A stretch of 64,000 bases of DNA from Patiria miniata. Taxonomy: Eukaryota; Echinodermata; Asteroidea; Valvatida; Asterinidae. Location: the NCBI RefSeq assembly GCF_015706575.1, contig NW_024037072.1, positions 19,469,162 through 19,533,161 of the forward strand, written 5' to 3'. Under the pieces are notes generated by a model that saw only the letters and a program-made list of their open reading frames with translations, made no database searches and was not told the origin of the DNA. Position 1 is the first letter of the stretch. Each line of letters begins with the position of its first letter. The position numbers and the translations under genes were made by a program. Positions 1 through 12,394 of the stretch are shown piece by piece.

Positions 1-844
1 TTATATCCTTAACCCATTTTACAAGATTGGCAAATTTCTTCTGTCAAACACATCTTCTGGCAGATATTGACTAGACGTATCCTAAACAACGTGCGCCATA
101 CCTCGATACTAGCCTGTGAACATCTGCAACCACTATTAATTTTTTTTTACTCAAAAATAGTTTTCACACTTTAGTCCTTCCCATATTTAATTCTCGAACT
201 ACTTTTTAAAAATTCTTACTCACGTTCAATATTTCCCACTCGATGATTATAGTGGAATGGCAACTGATATTTTTTTAAATATTAATAAATTCCTGACTTT
301 AGAAACTTTGATTCTACTAAAACGGAACTCGTTGCATCAAGTACAAGAATAAAGAAGTCATAATTTGGAATAATTATTTTGAAGTTTGTTATTCGACACA
401 TCCAAACTAGCCACTGTTTTAACACAAGTGTTTGAATTGACATATACATGTACTGTATGAAGAAGATCTTGAAAAAGAACCCAACAAGTTATGTGGTGTT
501 GACCAAGCATGGAGGTGTTGGACTTAGGAATACAACTTAATGAACCTATAACCGAATCATCCTTCCGATATAGGACTCTTCTGGGATCTCGGGTTTCCCG
601 GTCCACCGCACCTCCTTCCCTGTCCATGGCCGAAGGTCAAACACCATCAAAGGGAGGAAATGAGGCACCCTTAAAGCCTTGGTTGCCGAGTTTAGCTAAA
701 TGAGCCCCGTACCTTTACGAAGATGCTGGACTCCGCTGATGGTCCCAACTGTTGAGCAAGGCTATGCCGCTAAGTTCATGTTGGTATTTTACGACAGTAA
801 ATTAAATCTCTTAAAGTTAATGTCTAGGCCGCGTGCGTTGAAGG

Positions 845-932
845 CACAAAAAAGGCACAAAGGGGAATCGAGCCCGTGCCCCGTGATCGGCGGATAACGA
901 ACCTAACCACTCGGCTATCTGGCTACCCTTGT
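845..932 (-). mobile_element. tRNA-derived SINE or tRNA pseudogene
   Basis: On the minus strand an A box (TAGCCGAGTGG) and a B box (GGCTCGATTCC) are correctly ordered and about 40 nt apart. The acceptor arm does not pair, so it is not a working tRNA. Confidence 0.6.
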
Positions 933-1125
933 AATTCTCTTTTTACCAATGTGTCTTAATAGACGGAAACACTTGGAGGATTGTTAGCTCCAACTGAATT
1001 ACATCCATGCATGTCCGAAATGGAGACTGCATTTTGAGGAATGGGCCCATGCGATTGATTGGTCTGGACAATTCATTGCCATGTTTTAAACAGCCGTAAC
1101 GGTACGCAACAATTATCACTATATA

Positions 1126-1480
1126 CAGGGTGCCCCCCCCCCAAAAAAAAAAAACGGAACGGAACGGCATACTTCCGCTACCTTGAGACTCAAACCACCT
1201 GTACCAATTGATGGAGAATCCTTTTAGAAGAAATATGATACCAATATCTCCCGATTCGGTCTAGTAGTTTTTGCTGCAAAGCCTATTAGTGGGAATTATT
1301 ACATAACAATCAGTACCTCTATCCACTTAAGTCAAATTCGCGGGCGCGGTTTGGTATCATGTTTCTTTTAACAGAATTCTCCATGCATTGGTACAGGTTG
1401 TTTAAGTTTCAGTGTAGCGGAAGTGCGCTGTTCCGTTGTGGGTTTTTTTTTGGGGGGGGGGGGGGGGAGGGACCGCCCTG
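1126..1480. mobile_element. Non-autonomous TIR element, TA target site (mariner-like)
   Basis: The ends are CAGGGTGCCC.. and ..GACCGCCCTG flanked by TA on both sides. The arms match over about 110 bp (for example TTCCGCTAC, CCTGTACCAAT, ATGATACCAA) and carry C(n)A(n) / T(n)G(n) runs. It has no ORF. Confidence 0.75.
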
Positions 1481-2339
1481 TATAGGTATAGCCCACTACG
1501 AGACGTTTCCCACGACTACGCGTGTAAGGACCCCGTAAACAAGGTTACTATGCAAATTATCTATCAGCTTGGCGGTGGTAAAATCAACCCACGTTTAATT
1601 TCACTTTACATCCAGCAAGCACGGAAAAGGTTGCCCATCCCGAAGCAACACCTCCTTGGTTTTGTTCAGCTGCTTCTTCGGCTCAATATGTAGATCAGAC
1701 ACCCCCTTCTCTCTTTCTCATCTCTCTCCTTTTTTCTTTTTTTTTGTTGGCTACAATTTTGAGCAATCGTCAATTCCCAGCCGTGCGTGCCGGGCCGAAC
1801 AGTGTGCTTCCGCGAATCGATTCCGGGACCGATTCGATTTTTTTCTTCTTCTCGTCTTCTTCTCTCCGGCGATACGGGTTTCTTAAATGGCGTCGTGGCA
1901 TCGCGAGAACGGACATGGTGATCTAACGGCACAGTGAGGACACATCTCCATTCCCTCTATTGGTGTCTTGGGGAGTGTTTACTTTAGAGGGGGATTTTCT
2001 GGCGTTGTTTTGATGTCGAATAAAATGCTCGTCACTCTGGGCGACTTGTCCAAAGTGGCGCCACTTTTTCGTTGGTTTTGCATGTAATGGGTGATAGTCA
2101 TGTTGCACATACACGCATCTCAACGGCACTGTAGAGTGGGGACCAGTCGGAACATTCTAAGTTGTTGTAATTGGATACGTGCATGCATGACACAGCACTT
2201 TGGTGCCCACAGCTCTTTAAGAAAAAAAGGTGTCCTCTAGATCTACAATTAACAAGACCAGGCAGCCACAGCGAAGCTGGTTCCAGATCTCTCTGTGTCA
2301 GCACATTAACTTGCGTCACAGTGGCCATTGACTGGAAGT

Positions 2340-2520
2340 CTTTTCATGCATGCGGTCTACACAATGGGCTAGATGGAGCCTTTCAATTGGCGTTAAGGGG
2401 TAATCCTATACGAGAAAACCTCCCAACTCTCCATCAGCCTACAAGTTTACAACCAAATCACAAGTGACAGTCAGTCAGTCAGTGAGTAAGGTACAAAGTT
2501 GGATCGAGGCCCGCCAACTG
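2340..2520. repeat. Dispersed repeat (partner 5968-6150)
   Basis: Shared blocks TTAAGGGGTAATCCTATA, TCACAAGTGACAGT and AGTCAG/GTGAGTAA, GGTACAAA, GGCCCGC in the same order about 3.6 kb apart. Confidence 0.65.
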
Positions 2521-5500
2521 GGACCCAACGACGCAGCCCCATCGACATCCAGCCCCCACTCCCCGCCCCCTCCCCACTCACACACAATGGTGAGAACGCC
2601 GCTGCTGGCAGCAGCAAAATAATCCAACTCCTTTGATAACGGCAACTTACAGTCGCCATGTTGGATCACAGCGCAGTTAAGTGACCGAAAGGCTTTAAGC
2701 AAAGTTTTACTCCTCACTCTAAATCATTCCGAGTGTTCTTCAACTTTTTGCGTAAAGTTTGTAAAAAATGTTAACCGACTTAAGTTATGGGCTAAATATT
2801 CTGCCTAGGATGGTAGGATTTTATTACTATCAAAGCAACAATTCGAGTAATATCATTCCAATTTTCTGACACACTATGATCCGAAATGTTTAATCCATGT
2901 TTAAAAGCAGAGAGTATTTTTTTAAGCACAGATCATATTTTGCTTACCAAAATTAACGGATTGCTAGCCAACTTCTTACTCGCTGTACATACTTGATCGG
3001 TTCTCCGCTCAAATTTTCCTTTGCTCAGATATTTACGAATCAACTAATAGCTCAGCAGATCTATATTAAAGCCCAGGCGCTAAGAATCAATTGCGTCCAT
3101 CCTTGCTGCAGAAATGCTTGTTAATTAATTTCACGTGGGTTACGCCTATCACCCTTGGGTCATTATTGATCCAAGAAGCGATCCCCCTCAGATATCCCAG
3201 GATGCAATTCGTCAACACCATGGCAACACCTAGATGTCGAACTGGGTCGTCATCAACACATATAAATCAACAAAAATGCACCAATACTACGACCCAGTTT
3301 CATTCAATCAAATGATTTTTCTTTACACGCGCTGATCACGCAAGGACGAACCCAGAACGTGCAAACAACAGTAGTGTTTTTCCTTTGCCAAGGTATAGTC
3401 CGTAACATGTATATCCAACAAAAGAGTTCTGGAAATCAACTAGAACACGCTCAAGGCCGGCTTTATTTAATAATTCCTGCTCTCGGAACTTATTGTTCCC
3501 GTCGACAATGAATCTCGGCCCATCGTGACGTAATTGTGGGCGCTATTAAATTACTTTCATATCAGTGGAAGCAGCCAGTGCAATTTACCTCTATAAAAAC
3601 ATTCTAGGCCGGGTACTGTGTGAGTTTCCTTGACATTATGTAGCACGACACGTAAAATCTACTCTTTAAAACTCGCCTGATGGGTTTCCTTTTATATTAT
3701 TTGAATTGATAGAATTTCAAACCACTCAACGTCTTTACTCTCGGCGCTGATTTAAGTTACATTTACATTTTGAACTTGAGAGCAATGAAATGAGTTTAGT
3801 TCTATGGAATAAAGTCCTGGTGTCGCCTTCTAATATATCCTCTTGATATTGAGATATGAACCAGTACGGTCGGATTGCCTGAACCGACCTACTCCAAATG
3901 CAAACTGCCACTTTGCTGAGCGATTCACACTGCAAACCACATCCTTTATAAGGTGCAATCGATTTCAATAGCGAAGGCCCGTGTGCGAATACGGTTGCCC
4001 TGTGTGCAGACATTGCATTGGCCCGAATTACTCGGCAGATATTTTTTTGGAAATTGCTCTTCGATCTGAGAGCCATTTTGGCGCGCAGGAGGCCGTTTAC
4101 CAAAAACAAAAAAAAAACAGGCCCGTGAATTCTAAAACTGGCCATTTGTGCCGCAAATGGTCGTCTCTCGAACCGTGCAATTGCATGCAGTCTGACAGAA
4201 CGCCCCCATTACGATGTCACAAAGGCGCTCTCAAAACCACAGTTGCCCTATTTCGGCGATTTCTGATGCATCGCCTCAAGATTTGACTGTATGCGCCCGA
4301 GTGAGAAATTTCACAGGGAAGCAAGAATCCAATAGACCACCTGCCGTGCATACTGACATGGTTGGTTCAACATTGAAAAACTATTTTTGGTACTTACGGA
4401 CGCGTAAAGGTGAGGTTTAAAAAAATGTCTGCAGCACGTACGGCTGGTGCTTTCGGGATTGAGCCCAGTGCAAGTGTAGCAGCTCGCTTTAAACGCCATA
4501 CCTGCATACCGTGAGATATATGTTCAGGCCTAGGTTTATGTCTTGCAAATTTCTTTCATGCCTGAAAATCTCGGTTAATCACGGCCCGAGGGGAAAAACA
4601 AGCTGATAGAAAAGCGCGTTTGCTGCAGCGTGTATATATATGGATCTATTTCACGTCCTTAGGGCTACGCCGCTTGATTCAATACACGATATTTATGTGG
4701 ATATTCTGTTCTCGGCACCTAGATCGGCGAATGTAATATCTCCCGCGTTTGTCAGCCGACATGCCTTTGAATTAACAGCAACGTGAGAAACACTCCAACG
4801 AATTTCACAGCTTGGGTGCTGACGTCATAGTCGGGTGCCTTGTAGCTTGTTTTTCATATGGTTGCGTTTTTCAACTTCCGATGGTGTAGTATTCAACGAT
4901 GTGGCTTTGAGCTGATCTGCTTATCTACCGAAACTTGAACCTGATACAACAAGCTTCATGACTTGTATTCAATTTACCGCCCCCGAGGTTGGCCTAGCGC
5001 ATCGCGCAGGATGCAGTCTGTACGTGTGGGCGTGTACAATATTTAAATTGAGTTCACTTGTCAGAGGTCAAAAGGTCTACGACGCGCAAGACTACATCCG
5101 ATTCTGTAACTGCTATAGTGTTCAGACTATAATACTGATGAAAGTTATCGGCGGCTCAGCCCAACGAGGAAAAGTTGGCTAAACATGGGAAAACATTTGC
5201 TTAGCAATGACGTCATCAGTCAAAAAATGTCATGCGAGGTCAATCTGCTTTTAAATGGTTCCGATTTGAATTTTTTTTGAGCACATTATTTCTCTTAAAG
5301 CATATTAATCTGTCAACTACAAGGGCACGACAAGTTTCCGAATGCTCCGTGTGACGAAGACGCTATTTCATTTTTTTCCGGAGGGAGAGGAGGCTTGAAA
5401 TCACGATAACAATACGGGATGAATCCACAAGAAAGCTCAAACGAAATTAACTTCCGTGCCGTCGACGTTTTCTTTGAAAATACTCGCGAGATTACAACTT

Positions 5501-5967
5501 TAATATTCAGGGAGTCAGGTTTCGTCTTGGGAAGCAGAAGAAATCAGGCCCGCAGCAAACAGCATTAGCATGGCGTGCTCTGATCGCCAAACCTCGTCAT
5601 TCAATCTAGGCACAAGTGTTCCTCAAACCAGTTTCTACTCCTGCATGTCACTTGTACATTTATGCCGCGTGTCAATGCACCTGAAACGGCTCTGTTTGTG
5701 TTGGGCAAATCCCCTCATAATCCAACTGAGATCCGCCTTGTCTCGGAAGTGACGTCAGAATTTGATCATGGTTGATTCTTTTCTACGAACTGCCCACGCC
5801 CGAAGGATAAAAACAAGCTTGTCTTAAAAATACATATTCAGTATGAATTTCAGGTCCTCCAAAATATGAACCAGACAAGGTACGCAACTACGCCTAGCAG
5901 AGCTGGTCCAAGAACACACACAATTCTGCTCAATTGACTCAGAATGGCTATTTCCTGGAAAAAGAAT

Positions 5968-6150
5968 GTATGCATGCATCAGTCTTAAAAATGGGCCAGA
6001 TTTGGCTCATTCATTGGCATTAAGGGGTAATCCTATATGATAGCACTGCCCGGCTCACAAGTGACAGTGATGCTGACAGGTGACAGTGAGTAATCGAGTG
6101 AGTAAGTCAGACAGTCAGGTACAAATAAGACACAAGGCTGGCCCGCGGTG
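5968..6150. repeat. Dispersed repeat (partner 2340-2520)
   Basis: Same block order as the copy at 2340 with about 20 bp less in the middle. No coding frame. Confidence 0.65.
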
Positions 6151-8158
6151 ACTAGCAAAATTATTTAAGAACATAAGATTGGAGTTATCAAATTATTTAA
6201 GTGGTTAAATCAAACGTAGAGTCTCGCCAGTATCTTTAAGCAACTGAGCTCAATTCAATGCAATGTAACGGCTATCATGCGCTTTCTAGGCAGAGCCAGC
6301 TTCCTTGCATCATAATGCCTCACTCATGTCAACGCATAATGCACCGCTCCCCTCTCAAACTGTCTTTAGTTATGCGAAGTGGCAACTACATTGTTATCTG
6401 GTTCATCTCATCTCTCGACTTTCTATAAATATGTCTTGAGCGTGAGTCATCGCCATCAGCAGGACGGCGTGTCCTGACCGAATGCATGATGGGCAGACCA
6501 CGGTACGAGAAGGCATCTATATAACCCGGTACACATAGGCGAACATTCTATCTACTGCAGCTATGATGCAGAATGAAGATGTAACTTAAGTGTTTGGAAA
6601 ATTTGGACTTAAAAATTGCAAATCTTGGGTGTTATCTACATCTTGTGTTTGTACATCAATTCAAAATAGCATTTTATTTTAAAATATCATCATTAATATA
6701 AGAAGAAGACCGTATTCTTTTTTGGGGGGGGTCATTCAATAATATATTTTTAGAGCCAAGTTGACATTTTTGCCTTTACCTGTTACGTCTGAACTTCGTA
6801 ATGTTCCATTCAAGTACCACCAAAAATGACTTCAAACTATTTTGATTTGTTAGAAAGTGGAAAAGAGTGTACCACAAATTTATAGAATGTCCCATTAATG
6901 AATTTTTTCTTTCGCATAAGTGCACAATACATTAAGAACAAGCATATTTAATAATTAAACATATATTCTTCTGCCTCTTTTATATATTGGCAGTTATAAG
7001 GTGTCACATTCATCAAACATTATATTTTTTGCAAGAATTTATTATATTTCAATTTTTTTTATAAGTTTAGCTGGCATTTCTTTAAGACCAATATGACTTT
7101 CAGTTCATGACATGATGCAAGTGAAGGCGTTTACAAACACACTATCCGCCGTGGACTAGTCTAGACTTCACAGTTCACGCATTTCCACAATGTCAACCGC
7201 ACGCGATGATTTCAATAGCCCTCCCTATTTTAATAGCCTCGCTAACTGTAATTGCAAGAAACATCTGCCCACTTCACTTGTGACAACCCCCCACAGACGA
7301 TTGTCTATAACCAATTTTAGTTTATTAGTTACCGGTTGTATCGATCGGAATTTATCCACCTGCTATATAACTGTTATACAGCCGAGCCTTAAAGCGCGTT
7401 GAATGTACTTTAGTCGCGAGAAATAATGCGCACGTCCGAATGGGTCGCTTTATATAAGTGAAAAAATTATAACTTAAGGCATGCAATCTATTACATGTCA
7501 GCTTATACACTGCCGTTAAAGCACGTGTACTTTAGCAAGCCCGGGGGCTCATATTCATATTTCATAGCTTGTGACTCAACAAGAGTTCTCACCTTATAAA
7601 TTGATAAATATGATAATTAATGAGCCAGAAGGGACGAGACATTGTCGTGCCGTGCATGCATAAAAAAAAACTAGTATCTTTGCAGACGTGACGTGACGCG
7701 GTGTCATTTAGAAAGTCACGCGTTTACCGTGATTCATCAAGAGTGTGTACTGATGTGACGCGGGGCGGCCGGGCCGCTAGCACGTGCCTAAGTGTATAAA
7801 AAATATAATATTTTCAAGATTGTTAAAGAGAACGTCTTTTAAATGGTGTAGTATCCGACCGGGTATTCTTGTTCCCCAGTGGGCGCCTATTCGCTCAATA
7901 ACATGTCAGCTTCAAAGTCATTCAACGGTGCCCCCCGCCAGGCGCAATGAATACTGTTCCACGGTTAACGATCGAAGACAAGTGATTATCTTTCTAATTG
8001 GTTTTTAATGTGGTTTTGGAGGAAAATTTTCGACTTTATTTCCCTGCCTATTTTTCCAGACGGTTTTTCAGCGTGATCCATTTATTGCCACATTTTAAAT
8101 TTTATCATTTTTTTTTATATGTACGAGGTTGAAACATTTGATTAGGTCTTGCAAGGAA

Positions 8159-8181
8159 ATATATATATATATATATATAGA
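8159..8181. repeat. (AT)n simple repeat
   Basis: Eleven or so AT units. Confidence 0.85.
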
Positions 8182-9252
8182 TATTTATCAATAATATATT
8201 CGCAAATAATTAGGACCAGTAAAGCATAAGCAAAAAGTCTCATTAGACAATCCTTTCTATAGGCCTACCGTTTCGTTTGACCTAACAAAATTGATCTCAC
8301 TGAGAATTACGTCATTCGCATGTGTGTATTTTACATGTGTTCGCAAGGCTCCCATTAATGATATCGCTGGTTGAATATTAATATTGACATAGTCGTGAAT
8401 GTCTAGTAACGGATACTGTATCTATCAACGTTAATTCAGGCCCTTCGACTCCCGTTGTTCACGAGACGCAAATAAGAGATAAACGACCTGACCGATGACG
8501 TCACCAGCCATGTATCAGTAGAGGGATTTCCAGTCATTAAAATGCGTGCTTGCACTGGTTCGGGACGCCGCGCCAATGGCAGCGAGATCGAGACAAACAG
8601 TATGGGATTTTCACTCGAAAGAGAAGATTGACGGAAAAATCCCGGCTCAACATTTCCCCCATAAACTGCTAAACTATGCGTGCGTAAATTTTAAACATTG
8701 TTGGCCTTGTGTGAAAATTTGACATTTCAATATTTTTGTAAAAAATGTGTATGTTTTACTTATTAAAAAAATATGCATTGCCGAAACGGTGGTGATAAAC
8801 AGATGGGCAAAGTCGAAAATACGTGCGAAATATCAGTTTTTGGTTACTCGGTGATACTTTACCGTCTTTCTTATCGTGGCCCCGGACGAAGTATAGTCAG
8901 CTGATATTTTAATCAGCGTAAGGAAATTAATTGAGCAAGCATGCCAACTATTAGGGTATAATATACCCTCTCAAAACCATAGCAAGACTTGTTTGCTATT
9001 GATTATGCAAACGCTTAAATTTCTATTGCAATGTAGATTTTAAACTAAGACTCGTCTGTAGCACACACTGACAATTCACATTACAATCTGGCAGCATGGG
9101 ACTGTCACTATACAGGCTACCAACGTGAATTATGCATAAGTTGTTCATGAATTATGCATGACCTGCTCGTGTCTGCGCAAACACCAGGTCACAACGTACG
9201 TAACTGAATTAACTCGGCACACTGCACAACCAAAATATGACACTGACATATA

Positions 9253-9658
9253 CAGTGGCGTCGCCAAGGGGGGGCCAGGGGGGGCACGTGCCCCCCTGGA
9301 AAACCTAGTGCCCCCCCCCCCCCCCCGAGTGTCCCCCCCCCCCCCCATCAAATGCTGGTGCCCCCCTATCCTCTGCAAAATTCTGCGCGTTGTTAAAATC
9401 ATTACCTCAAAAATAGCAATTTCTTGAGATATCTTCAGATCGAATTTAGCATTAAATGTGGCACCATTTTGCATCTAGCCCATCCTCCGTATGCGAAAAT
9501 TTTCCAAAGGGGAGGGGGGCACCCCCTCCCCTTAGACCCCTCCCCCAGGACGGCGATCCGTATCCACCTAAGTGCCCCCCCCCCCATCAAATGCTGGTGC
9601 CCCCCCCCCCTGTGCCCCCCCCCCCCCCCCCAGACTGAAAAGTCTGGTGACGCCACTG
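9253..9658. mobile_element. hAT-type MITE with exact 8-bp target duplication
   Basis: GACATATA stands at 9245-9252 and again at 9659-9666. The TIRs are CAGTGGCGTCGCCA and TGGTGACGCCACTG. Inside are long C runs and two copies of ATCAAATGCTGGTG-C(n). The 8-bp duplication and CAGTGGCG ends fit the hAT superfamily. It has no coding capacity. Confidence 0.85.
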
Positions 9659-10182
9659 GACATATAGAACTATAGACCGAGACGAGTCTGGGACGGGACA
9701 ATTTGCAATGGCAGCCTTTATCAAATTTGGCGGCATCAGAAACCAATAACGATAGCACAGTAGAGCATGGTCCTTGACATAGATACATTTGTTATCGAGG
9801 TTAATGTCAGGCCATGTCTTTTTTTGTGATCTTGAGGTTTTGAATAGCGAGTGGTACACAAGAAAATGGGAAATGGGCTTCGCATCACCCCCTCCCCGTC
9901 CCCGCCGATGGACGCTGTAGGCTTTTCTTTACACCCTCTCTTAAACATTCCACACGTACGTCTGGTTAAATGACATTTCCAACGACACGAAAAAATATTG
10001 ATATTATGCTGGTCAAAAAAAAAATCAAAGTTTCCTCTGAAGGAGAGAAAGTGACGTTGGTGGATAAAGGATTTCAAAAAGGGTTGCTGATTTGTGGCGA
10101 AGTCTTGCGGATGTCCAGCGCAGTGACTGGCCGAAGAGTGAACGTCATAAAGCAGACCAATAATGAACGGAGATTTTAAATA

Positions 10183-10857
10183 CAGGGTGAGTCAAGAAAA
10201 GCGGAACCCAAACCCCAACAACTTTATTTCATATTAAAACAAATATGTAGCACCAAACACAATAATGACTGGAAAGCAAATTTCATAAGCTACTTTTAGA
10301 TGAAAAATATTACTGATATTGCTCAATCCGTTCAAAGAATATCACCATTTAAACACAGTGACCCTAAAACCTCTTTCGTCCAAAAATGCGATTTCAAGAA
10401 TCGTCACAAATTTCTTCAAGCATCACCAGCGTTAAAACCTCAGTTTAAAAGTAAAAAAAATTCAATAAAGTTTGAAGGCCCGTCTTAAAAAAAAATAGAT
10501 GTTATAAATCATATTGTTTGCCTAACCAGGGCTGTTAATAAAGATATTGTGTACTAAAGTAATTGTTGACAGTTGTTGAAACAAGTATTCTGTGTCATTT
10601 TCTTTGTTGTTCCAAACAGTCAGAATACACACTAATCTGCTCTTCTTCTGTTTTGACAAAAGAGGTTTTAGTGTCATTGCGTTTACATGGTGATATTATT
10701 TGAACGGATTGAGCAATTTCAGTAATTTTTTCATCTAAAAGTAGCTTATGAAATTGGCTTTCCAGTTATTATTATGTTTGGTGTTACATATTTTTTGAAA
10801 TATGAAATAATTTTTGGGGGTTTGGGTTAAGGTTCCCCTTTTTTTACTCACACCCTG
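10183..10857. mobile_element. Non-autonomous Tc1/mariner-like element with TIRs of about 150 bp
   Basis: Flanked by TA (10181-10182 and 10858-10859). It begins CAGGGTGAGTCAAG and ends ACTCACACCCTG. The inverted arms share CCCAAACCCC, CATAAGCTACTTTTAGATG and GCTCAATCCGTTCAAA. No transposase is left. Confidence 0.8.
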
Positions 10858-10859
10858 TA

Positions 10860-12392
10860 TTAAGCTATTTCGAGGAAGAAAATGAAAAGTTTTTTGTCAG
10901 TCACATAAATACTTAGTCTATAGGCCTAGGATTGGTCACACAGCCTGAAGGTCCGAGTGGTAACCACCCCCAAGTTATCTCCGCCCCTCCCCCAAGTAGA
11001 AAACTGCTCTTGTGTTTCCTCGTTCCTGCTGCGGCCCCAGCTTTAACAAAGAAGAGCCTCCTTTAAGAGGTAAAAGCTATAATAAGAAAGTACATTTTTT
11101 TTCAGACAACCATTTTCTTTGAATCCCAAATTCGAAAGCTCAAATTGTTCGCTTCATGTAACTCTTACCTGGCTCATATGCGTGAAAAAAATAATTAAAA
11201 TACACCAACATTCGTTATTTTATTATCTGCCAAAATGTGAATCAGCACTCAGTATTACCAAATACGAAATTAAAGCCAGCTGTCATGTTTCTTTCCTACA
11301 TTTATATCAATTCCTTGTTGTATGTTTTATGAAAGAGTGAAAGGTGATATCCCATATGGTACAGTCATTAAACAGTCGGCCTATAAAGGGGCCATGTTTA
11401 ATATGCACAAATCGGAATTTATGAGTATAATAATGGCAAAAGCGGCACGCGTGCGATGAAACGGGTGAAATGGCCACACGCGTAATATGGGGTTCTTTAT
11501 GACTGCTACAATTTTGTTGGATGGCTTGTCTTCATCAATACAGGCATGGAGCAAAATGTCAACGACTCTGCGTCTCAGTCGGTTCGTCCATTTTATATGT
11601 TTCTAAAGCAAATATTATTTGTTTTGTTATGACGAAAGGTCGTGCGGCGCGCGATCTAGACATTGAACCTTCGTCGCGTGCGTGTGTGTAGCCCCTGCTC
11701 ATAAGTGTACGTGAAAACAGGATTTAATTCGCCTACCTTTCGCATGTTACGGCCTTCTCGTTCTAGTCCGTCCAAGGTTGATAAAATCAAACTGCTCCAA
11801 TATCAAAAGCAGCGTGTATGAGACTCGGCTGCCACACGTACAGAGCCGTGTTCCGGGTGATGCCCAAGATCGGGAGTAATTTCATATAAAGGTTTAATTT
11901 GGAGACGAGTTGGCGCGCCGACCGAAAAGAAATCGATGGAGGAACGCGCGATGTTGGTGAGTCGTCTGCTTCCTCAAAATCACACCGTTGAACAGGCGGG
12001 TAAGGTTTCTCGCGGCTGCCGTGCTCGTTAGGACATTTTGGAACTACAGATGGCGCTATTCTATAGGAATGCCTCAGAGAGTTGGCCGCCAATTAAGTTC
12101 TTACAATTTGGCTCGGATATATTTTGATTAAAATGATTGGTTTGATTTTAAATGTTAACTGCAAGGGTGGATCCAACGTGGGTGATTTTTTGGTGGGGGT
12201 TAACCACCCGTAGCCAAGCTTCCGACAGACTAATTAACATATAATGCCAAAACCCAGCATCCCCTGCGCACTGTGCCAGATATTTTCGAGTTTTACCCCT
12301 GGAGTTGTACCCCGAAAATAGATAATGTTTTTTAATTGCTACTTTTCAAGAATTAAAATGTTAGCCCATTCATTTTTATTTATTTATTTAGT
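10860..12392. other. Gene-free stretch
   Basis: Nothing recognised beyond a GC-richer patch at 11640-12090, whose open frame on the minus strand (11787-12092) has no family features. Confidence 0.45.
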
Positions 12393-12394
12393 TA

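Larger units (their letters stand above)
1483..9244. other. Gene-free stretch, mostly single-copy DNA
   Basis: No splice-bounded coding frame could be supported. Present: a CT-rich tract (1700-1750), the repeat pair 2340/5968, palindromic TGACGTCA sites at 4820, 5218, 5750 and 8496, and the AT repeat. Could hold distal regulatory DNA or exons too small to see. Confidence 0.5.

Noticed and set aside
3735-4145. A 136-codon open frame on the minus strand
   Set aside because: No domain, signal or splice context; composition is like the flanks; an overlapping frame on the other strand is open too.
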